DNA of 64,000 bases from JADCRZ01 sp031399065 (GTDB taxonomy: Bacteria > Bacteroidota > Bacteroidia > Chitinophagales > Chitinophagaceae): NCBI GenBank assembly GCA_031399065.1, contig JANNOM010000083.1:1-64000 (forward strand), in the 5' to 3' direction. Every line of letters begins with the position of its first letter. The stretch's first letter is position 1. Below, piece after piece: positions 20,851 through 30,008 of this stretch. A program made the translations under genes and the position numbers. The notes beneath the pieces are model-generated. The model was given only the letters and a program-made list of their open reading frames with translations. It did not search any database and had not been told where the DNA came from.

Positions 20851-22578
20851 TCACGTTAATGCCGCATACTCATTATTCACAAAATCCATCAGCACCTTTA
20901 TTCTTGCGGCTGAAAAATTAAATTCAAGCCCCGCCGCTTTGTATAGTTCCGGTAGTGTTTTAGTGCCGCCGAGGCTCAGTGCGCCAATGTAATTATCAAG
21001 AGCAGCATCTTTATTTTCCTTAAACTGTTTCCACATGCCGAGCGCCCCTAACTGCGCTATGCCGTATTCAATATAATAGAATGGAACCTCGAACAGGTGC
21101 AGCTGCCGCTGCCAGCCATAGCGGCGGTATTCTTCCAGCCCGCTATAGTCGATGGATTTTACGGAAAATTCATTCAGGATCTCTACCCATTTATCACTCC
21201 GCTCTTCGGTAGTATGCGCGGGATGTTCATATACCCAGTGCTGAAACTTATCGATCGTTGCTATCCAGGGAAATATAGTGATCACTCTTTCCAGTTGATG
21301 CTCTTTGGCGCGCTTCAGTTCTTCCCCGTTTTCGAAAAATGCCGCCCAATAATCCATGCTAAAAAGTTCCATGGACATGCTGGCCACTTCTGCTATTTCC
21401 ATAGGATATTCCTTGAAGGCGCTCAATTCGAGATTATGCGAAAGAAAAGAATGTACGGCATGCCCGCCTTCATGCACCATCGTGGTAACATCTCCCATTT
21501 GCCCGGCGGCATTCATAAAAATAAAGGGTGCGCCGCTTTCTGCCAGCGGACAATTATACCCTCCGGGAGCTTTGCCCTTGCGGCTTTCCAGGTCCAGGTG
21601 ACCCATTTGTTTCATTTTTTGAAGGCATTCCCCGAAGAAGGGCCTTAACTGGTTAAAGCAATCCACTGTTTTTTCCAACAGCTCTTCGCTGGTAACAAAC
21701 GGATTCAGCGGTTTGATACCGGCCGGCTCCGCTTCCACATCCCAGGGCCTCAATGTATCGAGCCCCAGCTTCTTTCTTTTATTTTCATATATCCTTTCCA
21801 CCAGCGGAAGCACATGCAGCTTAACCGCTTCGTGAAACTGGTAACAGTCTTCTTTAGTATAATCGAATCGGCCCATTTCCACAAACTTATAATCCCGGAA
21901 ATTATAGAAGCCGGCGTTCAGGGCAACCTGGTGCCTTTTTTCTGTTAACTGACTATATAGCTGGTTAAGCTCTTCTTTGTCCTGGTGTCTTCTTTTTTGT
22001 ATTTTAAAATACACGTCTTTGCGCACGGCCCGGTCGGTGTTTTCCAAAAACTTGGAAGCCTGTTGCATGGTATACTCGCGGCCATCTACTTCCACGCTCA
22101 TTTTACCGGAGATCACTCCAAAGTTCTGAGCCAGCACACTCAACTCCGCCTGCAGAGGGATATTTTCTGTACGAAATAGTTCTATACTCTTTTTAACGGA
22201 GCGCAGATAGGTAAAATACTTTTGAGTGTCCAGTCCGGTGGTAAACGGATTACTGACCAGTTTTTTATTAAGCCGGTCTGCGTAAGGCTGTATCCTGGGT
22301 TGTATCTCCAGTACGAAGTAATGGAAAGCCTGCTCCAGTTCTTTATTCTCCGTATCACAGGTCATGCGGATCTGCCTCCAGCAGGCGTCTTCGCTTATTA
22401 CCGCTTCCAGCTCACTGGAATCTTTCATCCATTTTTCCAGGTCTTCCCGGGAATTAATAGTTCTTTCTTCGAGGTCTTTGAGATAGGGTTCCATGTGGTC
22501 CCAATCGGTAATGGAAAAGTCTGCGGGTAAAAAATGTCTTTCCAGCTTGCGGATATCAGCACTGTACATCATAATCAC
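20851..22578 (-). CDS. M3 family oligoendopeptidase (PepF-like)
   Basis: This 575-aa cytoplasmic metallopeptidase has the zinc-binding motif TTMVHEGGHAVHSFLSH near residue 365, with the third ligand in the helix of EIAEVASMSMELF. There is no signal peptide. It would cleave medium-length peptides. The start MIMMYSADIRKL offers several ATGs; the exact one is uncertain by three codons. It lies 22 bases downstream of the DUF5606 gene on the same strand and converges with the fur-family gene. Confidence 0.93.
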   Translation of the reverse strand: MIMMYSADIRKLERHFLPADFSITDWDHMEPYLKDLEERTINSREDLEKWMKDSSELEAVISEDACWRQIRMTCDTENKELEQAFHYFVLEIQPRIQPYADRLNKKLVSNPFTTGLDTQKYFTYLRSVKKSIELFRTENIPLQAELSVLAQNFGVISGKMSVEVDGREYTMQQASKFLENTDRAVRKDVYFKIQKRRHQDKEELNQLYSQLTEKRHQVALNAGFYNFRDYKFVEMGRFDYTKEDCYQFHEAVKLHVLPLVERIYENKRKKLGLDTLRPWDVEAEPAGIKPLNPFVTSEELLEKTVDCFNQLRPFFGECLQKMKQMGHLDLESRKGKAPGGYNCPLAESGAPFIFMNAAGQMGDVTTMVHEGGHAVHSFLSHNLELSAFKEYPMEIAEVASMSMELFSMDYWAAFFENGEELKRAKEHQLERVITIFPWIATIDKFQHWVYEHPAHTTEERSDKWVEILNEFSVKSIDYSGLEEYRRYGWQRQLHLFEVPFYYIEYGIAQLGALGMWKQFKENKDAALDNYIGALSLGGTKTLPELYKAAGLEFNFSAARIKVLMDFVNNEYAALT

Positions 22579-22600
22579 TTATTTTGTAAAAGGACGGAAC

Positions 22601-23188
22601 TTATTCTTCTGCCTTTTTCTTTTTTGCCGGCGCCTTCTTTTTGGGAGCTTCTGCCGTTTGGGTCACGGTATCTGCTTCTGCTGCTGCTTTCTTTTTAGCC
22701 GCGGGCTTCTTCTTTTCGGCTACCGGTTTCTCTTCAACCACTTCAACAACAGCCGGTGCCGATTGTTTAACTTCTTCCGGCTCTATCGTTTCTTCCTCTT
22801 CCTCTTCCGTCAGTTTAAATTCTACATCGTGCTTACTGAGTGTTTCATACCATTTTACCATTTTCTTCATATCGCTGGCATATACCCGCTCGAAGTCCAT
22901 AGAAGGAAATACTTTCTCGAAATATTTTTTTACGGCAGCGTTGTCTTTATTATCCGGCAGCGTTGCCTTGGCGTTTTTCATAGCGTTAAACACGTCTACC
23001 AGGTTCACATTATCCGCGTTGGTGTATACTTCGATGGTTTCCAGGTGAGAAAAATTATGAACCCGGCTGGAAACGAATTTGGTGCTTTTATCATCGAGCG
23101 AGCGAACCAGTGCGCCATCGTTTTTGCTGGAAAGCAGTTCAAACAGGCCTGTTAGTCCGGTAACCGCGATAATCTTATTATAATCCAT
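22601..23188 (-). CDS. DUF5606 family protein
   Basis: The N-terminal half of this 195-aa protein (MDYNKIIAVTGLTGLFELLS through SDMKKMVKWYETL) is the conserved DUF5606 domain, which is found almost only in Bacteroidota. The C-terminal third is low-complexity: an acidic run (EEEEEET) is followed by Lys/Ala-rich repeats of the form AKKKAAAE, resembling histone-H1-like tails. The function is unknown. The basic tail suggests nucleic acid binding. It is upstream of the peptidase gene in the same direction. Confidence 0.88.
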   Translation of the reverse strand: MDYNKIIAVTGLTGLFELLSSKNDGALVRSLDDKSTKFVSSRVHNFSHLETIEVYTNADNVNLVDVFNAMKNAKATLPDNKDNAAVKKYFEKVFPSMDFERVYASDMKKMVKWYETLSKHDVEFKLTEEEEEETIEPEEVKQSAPAVVEVVEEKPVAEKKKPAAKKKAAAEADTVTQTAEAPKKKAPAKKKKAEE

Positions 23189-23237
23189 ACATTATGTTTT
23201 TGAAAGGGGCTGCAAATTAAGGGAAATAAATGGAATG

Positions 23238-24083
23238 TTACTTCACCCCGCTTCCGAATATCGTACCGAAGAACTGCTGCATATCTATCCAGCTGGTGGA
23301 ATCAGCCGCTTTGTTATAGGCAATGGGCAGGTTGAACTTCTTACCTTTTTCCGTAGCCTCCGGGTTGGTAAATGCGTGTACCGCATCAGGGTATGCTTTA
23401 AATGTATAATTGGCACCGATAGAATCCATTTGTTTTTTGAACATGGCTACCTCTTCGGGTTTTACAAAAGGGTCCGCGTCGCCGTGACAAACCAATATTT
23501 TAGCTTTCAGCAATCCTTTATCGGCCGGTACGCCCACCAGGTTTCCATGGAAACTCACCACTCCTTTCAGGTCTTCTCCCATTTTAGCCACATTTAACGC
23601 CACGGCACCTCCAAAGCAATAGCCAATGGCCGCAATACTGGAAGTATCTACCTGTGTATATGTTTTTAACTGGGCGAGTGCGGCGTCAATGCGCGATTTG
23701 GTAAGCTGGGGGTTAGTATAAAAAGCGCCTGCCAGCTTACCGGCGTCTTCGGGATTATCGGCTACTTTGCCATCTCCATACATGTCCACTGCCAGGGCTA
23801 CATAACCCATTTCTGCCAGTTTCCTGGCGCGGTCCCGGGCGTAATCGGTAAGTCCCCACCATTCAGGTATTACGAGTATCCCGGGTCTTTTATAATCACT
23901 GCTGTCGTTATAAGCTATAAAACCTTTTAATGCTACTGAGTCGGTACCGGTGTACGTAACAGTCTCTCCTTTGTAAGTGGCTACCGGAGCAATTTCCTGC
24001 GCGGGCTTGTTCTCATTACAAGCGGCCAGTGTAAAAAAAACAGCTGCCAGTGCGCTTGCTAAAAGTATAATTTTCGTTTTCAT
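23238..24083 (-). CDS. Dienelactone hydrolase family lipoprotein
   Basis: This 281-aa protein has a lipoprotein signal ending FFTLAACNE, placing it in the envelope. The alpha/beta hydrolase triad is visible: nucleophile Cys in AIGYCFGGAVAL, Asp in CHGDADPFVKPEE, and His in YPDAVHAFTNPEA. A cysteine nucleophile is the hallmark of the dienelactone hydrolase family. The substrate is unknown; many members are general esterases. It is a single gene with no sign of an aromatic degradation cluster around it. Confidence 0.93.
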   Translation of the reverse strand: MKTKIILLASALAAVFFTLAACNENKPAQEIAPVATYKGETVTYTGTDSVALKGFIAYNDSSDYKRPGILVIPEWWGLTDYARDRARKLAEMGYVALAVDMYGDGKVADNPEDAGKLAGAFYTNPQLTKSRIDAALAQLKTYTQVDTSSIAAIGYCFGGAVALNVAKMGEDLKGVVSFHGNLVGVPADKGLLKAKILVCHGDADPFVKPEEVAMFKKQMDSIGANYTFKAYPDAVHAFTNPEATEKGKKFNLPIAYNKAADSTSWIDMQQFFGTIFGSGVK

Positions 24084-24219
24084 GGCATTAAAGTTCAGTA
24101 AAAGTTTTGGATTGAAGAAAGGCAGAGCTAAGAAATGATTTTATGTTTTTTTTGTATTACCGGTATAGGTGGTGCCGGGATTATTAAATAAATTGCAATG
24201 TCTAATTAAAAACTGTTTC

Positions 24220-25353
24220 ATGAAAAAAATGATTTTATCAGCCTTTGTCGCTTTTCCTGCACTGTTATCTGCCCAGGGAGGTGATTATACTATAAATGGT
24301 AAAGTAGGTACCCTGAATGCTCCTGCCAAAGCCTATCTCAGCAGCCGCGTGGCTGGCAAAAATATACTGGACTCTGCAGAGCTGAAGGGGGGAAATTTCA
24401 CCTTTAAAGGATCTGTTACGGGAATTACCCGGGCAGCTGTTGTTATAGACCATACGGGTAAAGGGTTGCAGGCTATAGGCAACTCTGTCGATATGGCGAG
24501 GGTTTACCTGGATAAGGGAACCATTAACCTTTTTTCCAAAGATTCCGCTAAAAACGCCGTGCTTACTGGTTCTAACATTAATCAGGAAGCTGACAAATAT
24601 CATAAGGTGTTGGAGAAACCAGAGAAAGCCATGAATGAGATAAACTTAGAATATGCCGAAGCCCCCGCATCTAAAAAGCAGGATGAAGCCTATATAAAAA
24701 CCTTGCGCGAAAGATTCGGTAAGCTGACAGGAGAAAAGGAAACACTTCAGAAAAAATATATAAGTGCCAACCCGGGTTCTTATTTCAGCCTGGTGGCATT
24801 GAGGGAAATTGCCGGTAGTAACGTGGACTTACAGGTAATAGACCCCCTTTTTAAGGGCCTTTCCGATAATATCCGGAACAGCAGCGATGGAAAGGAGTTT
24901 GCCAAGTTTATAGATGGTCAGCGCCAGACAGCTGTTGGCGCCGTGGCTCCTGACTTTACGCAGAACGACATCAATAACAAGCCGGTTAAGCTTTCCGATT
25001 TTAAAGGTAAATATGTGTTGCTCGATTTCTGGGCTTCCTGGTGCGGACCCTGTCGTGCGGAAAACCCCAATGTGGTAAAAGCATTTAACGAATACAAAAA
25101 CAGGAACTTCACCGTTCTGGGTGTTTCCCTGGATCAGCCTGGTAAAAAAGACGCCTGGCTGGAAGCGATTCAAAAAGATGGACTGGCCTGGACGAATGTA
25201 TCTGACCTTAAATTCTGGGATAATGAAGTAGCAAAACTGTACGGAGTGCGTGGCATTCCGCAGAATTACCTCGTAGACCCTGCAGGTAAAATAGTAGGAA
25301 AAAATCTGCGCGGCGAAGAGCTGGATAAAAAATTAGCAGAAATTATCAAATAG
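24220..25353 (+). CDS. TlpA-like thioredoxin with N-terminal DUF4369-type domain
   Basis: The 377-aa protein is counted from the ATG at 24220, which begins the signal peptide (MKKMILSAFVAFPALLSAQG). Residues 22-110 form a beta-rich domain typical of Bacteroidota TlpA proteins. The C-terminal thioredoxin fold has the redox motif FWASWCGPCRAENP near residue 275 and the cis-proline in GVRGIPQNYLVD. It would act in the periplasm as a thiol-disulfide reductase, for example in cytochrome c maturation. It is a single gene, followed by repeat arrays. Confidence 0.93.
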   Translation: MKKMILSAFVAFPALLSAQGGDYTINGKVGTLNAPAKAYLSSRVAGKNILDSAELKGGNFTFKGSVTGITRAAVVIDHTGKGLQAIGNSVDMARVYLDKGTINLFSKDSAKNAVLTGSNINQEADKYHKVLEKPEKAMNEINLEYAEAPASKKQDEAYIKTLRERFGKLTGEKETLQKKYISANPGSYFSLVALREIAGSNVDLQVIDPLFKGLSDNIRNSSDGKEFAKFIDGQRQTAVGAVAPDFTQNDINNKPVKLSDFKGKYVLLDFWASWCGPCRAENPNVVKAFNEYKNRNFTVLGVSLDQPGKKDAWLEAIQKDGLAWTNVSDLKFWDNEVAKLYGVRGIPQNYLVDPAGKIVGKNLRGEELDKKLAEIIK

Positions 25354-25373
25354 CTGCAGCCTTATTCGATATC

Positions 25374-25406
25374 CCTTGCACACGCCTTGCACACGCCTTG
25401 CACAAT
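25374..25406. repeat. Short tandem repeat CCTTGCACACG, three copies
   Basis: Two full and one nearly full copy of an 11-base unit follow the TlpA stop by 20 bases. No ORF or hairpin accounts for them. Confidence 0.85.
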
Positions 25407-25422
25407 GGTTGCATATTGAGGA

Positions 25423-25467
25423 AAAGTCTCTATAAGGTCTCTATAAGGTCTCTGTAAGGTCTCTATG
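25423..25467. repeat. Short tandem repeat AAGGTCTCTAT, four copies
   Basis: Four 11-base units (the first reading AAAAGTCTCTAT, the third with one change) lie between the first repeat array and the start of the beta-barrel gene. They share the TAAGGT...TCTA core with the array at 6874-6981. Confidence 0.85.
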
Positions 25468-25550
25468 AACCGTGCAAACGGCATCTCATTTTTACCATTT
25501 TGCAAGGTTTTTACCAGAAAAAGATTCTAACAGCGTACTTAAATGTTCTT

Positions 25551-28460
25551 ATGCTGAGAATTTTATTAACCCTTTGCTTTTTATATTCAACCCTGGCAGA
25601 AGCACAAACACTTAGTGTAAAAGGTGTTTTAAAGGATGACGCGGATAAAATGCCCATACGGAGTGCTACTGTAAGACTGACTGCACAAAACGACACTACA
25701 CTCAATTATAACGTGGTAACGGACAACAGGGGTGCTTTCATTTTCAATGGGATGCAGCCGCGCATTTACTTATTGCACATCAGCTCCGTGGGGTACGATT
25801 CCTTGAGGCAAACGGTGATTCTTGCCGACAGTAGCATAGACCTGGGTACCTTGTCCGTTTTCAAAAAATCCAGTACGCTGGAAGGTGTGGTGGTCACCGG
25901 CACTATACCACCTGTAAAACAGAAAGCGGATACACTCGAATACAGCGCCAGTGCTTTTAAAGTAAACCCTGATGCGTTGGCGGAAGATATGATCAAAAAA
26001 ATGCCGGGAGTAACGGTAGATGCAGCAGGAACGGTAACGGCCCAGGGTGAGCAGGTAAAAAAGATCACGATCGACGGTCGGGATTTTTTTGGCGATGATG
26101 CTACTGCAGCACTGAGAAACCTTCCCGCAGAGGTGATAGACAAAGTACAGGTTTTTGACCGGATGAGCGACCAGTCGCAATTCACAGGCTTTGACGATGG
26201 TAATGCCTCCAAATCCATCAATATTGTTACCAAGGCCGATATGCGCAATGGGCAGTTTGGACGGGTATATGCCGGGTATGGAACCGACAGCCGTTATAGT
26301 GCCGGAGGCAATATGAGCTTTTTTAAAGATACCCGCCGGATTTCCCTGGTAGGGCTTTTCAATAATATCAATCAGCAAAACTTCGGGTCGCAGGACCTGC
26401 TGGGCGTTACCAGCAGCAGTGGTGGTGGCGGAGGAGGTAGGGGAAGTGGCGGCGGACGGGGTGGTGGCGGCGGTGGATACCGAGGTGGCGGAGGAATGGG
26501 CGGCTGGGGTCAGAACAATAATTTTCTCGTAGGGCAGCAAAGCGGCATTAGTAAAACTAATGCAGCCGGTATCAACTATTCCGATCAATGGGGGAAGAAG
26601 GTGGAAGTGACAGGCAGTTATTTCTTCAATAACAGCAATAATACCAATAGCGAAATATCCACCCAGAATTATGTAGGATCTAAATCGGGCGAGTTTTACA
26701 GCGATAGCAGTCTTTCCACCAGTGAAAATTATAATCATCGCGTTAATATGAGAATCGAATACAAGATCGATTCTTTCAATACCCTCACTTTTACTCCTAA
26801 CCTGAGTTTGCAGGATAACAGCTCGGCCAACACTACCAGCAGCCTTTCCTTTCTGGAAGGCGTTAATTCGCAGGCTACCAGCTTTAATAACCAGGACAGG
26901 AACGGGTATAATCTGAGAAACGATCTTCTTTACCGGCATGCATTCCGTAAACGGGGCCGCACGTTCTCCGTTAATTTTAATACCGCCCTTAACAGAAACA
27001 AGGGAGATATCTATACCAGTACCCTCAGTTTTTACAAGAGTGCTTTGCGCGAATCGGGGGATACGCTTGATCTTTACAGGGATCAGCTTACCAATGGCTA
27101 TACCCTGGGGGGGACCGTATCGTATACTGAACCAATCGGTAAAACGGGCCAGTTGGAGCTGAGCTATAATCCTTCTTATACTTCCAATAAAGCCAACCAG
27201 CTCGCTTACGACTATGACAACCAGGGAAAAGAATACTCCTTACTGAATACCGGCTTATCTAATAAATTCGACAATTCGGTTACCACCCAGCGCACCGGCC
27301 TAAGTTACAGGAAGGGGAACCGGGAAAATATGGTCTCGCTGGGTGTCTCGTACCAGTACTCCGAGCTTGCCAGCAGTCAGATATACCCTCGTATACTGAA
27401 CATCAATAAAAGCTTTAATAACCTGCTGCCAAATGCCATGATCAACAAAAAACTCTCCACCCGTAGCAGCATCCGTTTATTTTACCGTTCGTCTACCAAC
27501 GCACCTTCTATTTCCCAATTACAGAATGTATACAACAACTCCAACCCACTTCAGTGGACATCGGGCAATCCTGATCTGAAACAACAGTTTACCAATTTCC
27601 TGGGTTCCCGTTTTTCCTATACCAACACCGTTAAAGGAAACAGCTTTTTCGCTAATTTCTTCGTTCAGAAGGTAGACAATTATATCAGTAACGCCATCTT
27701 CAGGGTAAGGGCAGACTCTTTTCAACTGGATTTCCCTGATACGCTTCGCAGGGGAGCACAGTTAACAAAACCCATTAACCTTGACGGCTACTGGAGCTTC
27801 CGGTCCTTTTTTACTTATGGCCTGCCCGTTAAACTGATTAAGAGCAATTTGAACTTTAATGCGGGGTATACTTACTCCCGTTTACCGGGACAGATACAGG
27901 ATACCAACACCGTTTCCAATAACAGTAACTTTAATCTCGGCGCAGTAATCGCCAGTAATATCAGTCAGTATATAGATTTTAATCTCTCTTATTCTGCCAA
28001 CTTCAATACAGTGAAAAACTCCGCCCAGTCAGGCCAGAACACCGATTATTTTTCCCATGTAATAGGGATACAGACTAATTTTCTTTCCAAATCCGGTTGG
28101 TTTATACAGAATGATTTAAGCAACCAGTATTATAAGGGGCTTACACAGGGTTTCAACCAGAATTTCTGGCTTTGGAACATGAGTGCGGGAAAGAAATTTC
28201 TCAAACAACAGAAGGCTGAAATCAAGTTAACCGTATTTGACTTGTTAGAACAAAATCAGAGCATCGTTAGAAACGTAACCGAAAACTATATAGAAGACGT
28301 TCAGAACCAGGTTTTACAACAATATTTTCTGCTTACATTCACTTATAAATTGAGGAACTTCGGGAAAAAGAAAGAGAATTCCAATTTTCGTAATCCCGAT
28401 GATACACCGGGTTATATGGGTCCGGGCGCTTTCCCGGGTCGGCCGCCAGGATCCTTTTAA
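25551..28460 (+). CDS. Outer membrane beta-barrel protein with carboxypeptidase-regulatory-like domain and glycine-rich insert
   Basis: The ATG at 25551 starts a clear signal peptide (MLRILLTLCFLYSTLAEAQT); the mature protein is about 950 aa. Residues 20-110 form a CarboxypepD_reg-like domain, then a plug-like region (ALAEDMIKKMPGVTVD, GEQVKKITIDGRDFFGDDAT). The rest alternates strands of a TonB-receptor-like barrel, ending with a terminal strand and the tail GPGAFPGRPPGSF. At about residues 290-320 is a run of mostly Gly with a few Arg and Ser. No TonB box is obvious. It is the first gene of a cluster with an ECF sigma factor and Spy-like proteins, so it may be a stress-induced envelope protein rather than a nutrient receptor. 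Confidence 0.85.
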   Translation: MLRILLTLCFLYSTLAEAQTLSVKGVLKDDADKMPIRSATVRLTAQNDTTLNYNVVTDNRGAFIFNGMQPRIYLLHISSVGYDSLRQTVILADSSIDLGTLSVFKKSSTLEGVVVTGTIPPVKQKADTLEYSASAFKVNPDALAEDMIKKMPGVTVDAAGTVTAQGEQVKKITIDGRDFFGDDATAALRNLPAEVIDKVQVFDRMSDQSQFTGFDDGNASKSINIVTKADMRNGQFGRVYAGYGTDSRYSAGGNMSFFKDTRRISLVGLFNNINQQNFGSQDLLGVTSSSGGGGGGRGSGGGRGGGGGGYRGGGGMGGWGQNNNFLVGQQSGISKTNAAGINYSDQWGKKVEVTGSYFFNNSNNTNSEISTQNYVGSKSGEFYSDSSLSTSENYNHRVNMRIEYKIDSFNTLTFTPNLSLQDNSSANTTSSLSFLEGVNSQATSFNNQDRNGYNLRNDLLYRHAFRKRGRTFSVNFNTALNRNKGDIYTSTLSFYKSALRESGDTLDLYRDQLTNGYTLGGTVSYTEPIGKTGQLELSYNPSYTSNKANQLAYDYDNQGKEYSLLNTGLSNKFDNSVTTQRTGLSYRKGNRENMVSLGVSYQYSELASSQIYPRILNINKSFNNLLPNAMINKKLSTRSSIRLFYRSSTNAPSISQLQNVYNNSNPLQWTSGNPDLKQQFTNFLGSRFSYTNTVKGNSFFANFFVQKVDNYISNAIFRVRADSFQLDFPDTLRRGAQLTKPINLDGYWSFRSFFTYGLPVKLIKSNLNFNAGYTYSRLPGQIQDTNTVSNNSNFNLGAVIASNISQYIDFNLSYSANFNTVKNSAQSGQNTDYFSHVIGIQTNFLSKSGWFIQNDLSNQYYKGLTQGFNQNFWLWNMSAGKKFLKQQKAEIKLTVFDLLEQNQSIVRNVTENYIEDVQNQVLQQYFLLTFTYKLRNFGKKKENSNFRNPDDTPGYMGPGAFPGRPPGSF

Positions 28461-28478
28461 GGCTATGAACCAAGCACT

Positions 28479-29054
28479 ATGAGTGAATGGATATTAATTG
28501 AACAATTGAGGCAGGGCGATGAAACGGCCTTTAAGGCAATTGTAACTACCTGGAAGGATATGGTATACAATACTGCTTTAGGTATACTGCAAAACGCAGA
28601 AGATGCAGAAGATGTGGCACAGGAGGTATTTGTACAAGTGTATGAGTCTATCGGATCTTTTAAAGGGGAATCCAAATTTTCCACCTGGCTTTACCGCATT
28701 ACCATCACCAAATCCATGGATCATATCCGGCGAAAAAAAAGGAAGAAACGGTTTGCCGGTATCCAGAGTCTTTTTGGTATTAATAACGAACCTGTTCACG
28801 AACCACCTGATTTTCATCATCCGGGTATTTCGCTGGATAACAAAGAAACGGCTGCCATATTAATGAAAGCGGTGAAGGGGTTACCGGAAAACCAGCAGGT
28901 AGCTTTTACGCTGCATAAAATGGAGGGATTGAGCTATCAGGAAGTGAGTGAAGTGATGAAGACTACTGTATCTTCGGTCGAGTCCCTGCTGCACCGTGCC
29001 AAGAACAACCTGAGAAAATCGTTGGGCAAATATTATGAATCACAAAAAGAATAG
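28479..29054 (+). CDS. ECF RNA polymerase sigma factor
   Basis: This 191-aa protein has sigma region 2 (NAEDAEDVAQEVFVQVYESI, FSTWLYRITITKSMDHIRRK) and region 4 (LPENQQVAFTLHKMEGLSYQ, EVMKTTVSSVESLLHRAKNN). These are the full ECF set with normal length. It starts 18 bases after the beta-barrel gene and precedes a small membrane protein that probably acts as its anti-sigma factor. The cluster layout implies a signal from the envelope that frees the sigma factor. The promoters it recognises cannot be seen here. Confidence 0.93.
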   Translation: MSEWILIEQLRQGDETAFKAIVTTWKDMVYNTALGILQNAEDAEDVAQEVFVQVYESIGSFKGESKFSTWLYRITITKSMDHIRRKKRKKRFAGIQSLFGINNEPVHEPPDFHHPGISLDNKETAAILMKAVKGLPENQQVAFTLHKMEGLSYQEVSEVMKTTVSSVESLLHRAKNNLRKSLGKYYESQKE

Positions 29055-29107
29055 GCGACAATTGTTACCCACAAGTTTTATTTAAAGTTCACGTCAAAAT
29101 AAGGTCT

Positions 29108-29434
29108 ATGAACACAAAAGAAAAAATACAAAATGCGCTCGATAGCCTGAACAATATGCAGCGGGCCACGCCGGGTCCTTTCTTTTATACCAGGCTGAGC
29201 GCGCGGCTGCTCAGGGAGCCGGTAACTACCTGGGAAAGACTAAGTCACCTGATATCCCGCCCCGCGGTGGCCATTGGAGCCCTTTGCCTGATAATATCCA
29301 TCAATATGGCCGTAGTACTCAACCAGGCAGATGAATCAAATATAACCTTCGAAACGCCGGAACTTGCATTGGCAGATGAGTATGCTATTGCCACTACCAG
29401 TTTTTATGATTATGAAAACGGGGAGACGAAATGA
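29108..29434 (+). CDS. Probable anti-sigma factor, small single-pass membrane protein
   Basis: The 108 aa contain a cytoplasmic N-terminal segment of about 58 residues (KIQNALDSLNNMQRATPGPF), one membrane helix at 59-78 (PAVAIGALCLIISINMAVVL) and a short acidic periplasmic tail. It has no zinc-binding anti-sigma motif. The assignment rests on position directly after the ECF gene, the topology and the four-base overlap (ATGA) with the next gene. Confidence 0.65.
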   Translation: MNTKEKIQNALDSLNNMQRATPGPFFYTRLSARLLREPVTTWERLSHLISRPAVAIGALCLIISINMAVVLNQADESNITFETPELALADEYAIATTSFYDYENGETK

Positions 29435-29976
29435 GCCGGATGCTGAATAATACCAAAGTACTGATATTTATCATCGCCATATTACTGATTGCCAATATAG
29501 CTATACTGATATTTTTCCTGGGGGCTAAACATCCTCCCCAAAAGAACGATCATAACGCAGGCAACAGGCCTAAATTTTCGGAGTTTTTAAAGAACGATAT
29601 AAAATTCAGCCAGGCGCAATTGAAAGAATACGACTCCATCAAGAAAGTACACTGGAAAACGGCCCGACCCATTTTTAATGCGATGAATGCTGCCAAGGAT
29701 AGTTTATATTTTCATTTGCGCGACAGCATTGTGAGCGACCAGTTTTTGCTGGAAGCTACTGACAGCATAGCCCAGCGGCAAAAACAGATGGATCTCCAGA
29801 TGTTTGTGCACTTCAGGAATATGCGCAATCTCTGTACACCGGAACAGAAACCTTTATTCGACTCCCTGGTGCAGGACCTAATACGAAAGATGACGAACTC
29901 CTACCGGAGAGACGGTCGGCCGCCGAAGCCGGAGGGCAAGGATAAGAAGGCTGATTCGTCCGTAACCAGTCGCTAG
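29431..29976 (+). CDS. Spy/CpxP-like periplasmic protein with membrane anchor
   Basis: This 181-aa protein has an N-terminal membrane helix (VLIFIIAILLIANIAILIFF) and a helical domain resembling CpxP/Spy/ZraP folds. Examples are FLKNDIKFSQAQLKEYDSIK and a later MRNLCTPEQKPLFDSLVQDL, which replaces the usual LTPEQ motif. The tail is basic and proline-rich. Proteins of this type bind unfolded periplasmic proteins or metals and feed back on stress signalling. Start and stop codons overlap with the gene before by four bases. Confidence 0.75.
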   Translation: MSRMLNNTKVLIFIIAILLIANIAILIFFLGAKHPPQKNDHNAGNRPKFSEFLKNDIKFSQAQLKEYDSIKKVHWKTARPIFNAMNAAKDSLYFHLRDSIVSDQFLLEATDSIAQRQKQMDLQMFVHFRNMRNLCTPEQKPLFDSLVQDLIRKMTNSYRRDGRPPKPEGKDKKADSSVTSR

Positions 29977-30008
29977 CCCTATATTTTAATGATTAAAAAA
30001 ATGAAAAA

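Noticed and set aside
20851..20853. Overlap between the M3 peptidase and the Fur-family gene
   Set aside because: The stop codons are nine bases apart; no overlap exists.
25374..25467. CRISPR-like array
   Set aside because: Units of 11 bases follow one another without spacers.
26410..26515. Sequencing or assembly error in the glycine-rich segment
   Set aside because: The frame is kept on both sides and codons vary (GGT, GGC, GGA), so it is a real low-complexity insert.
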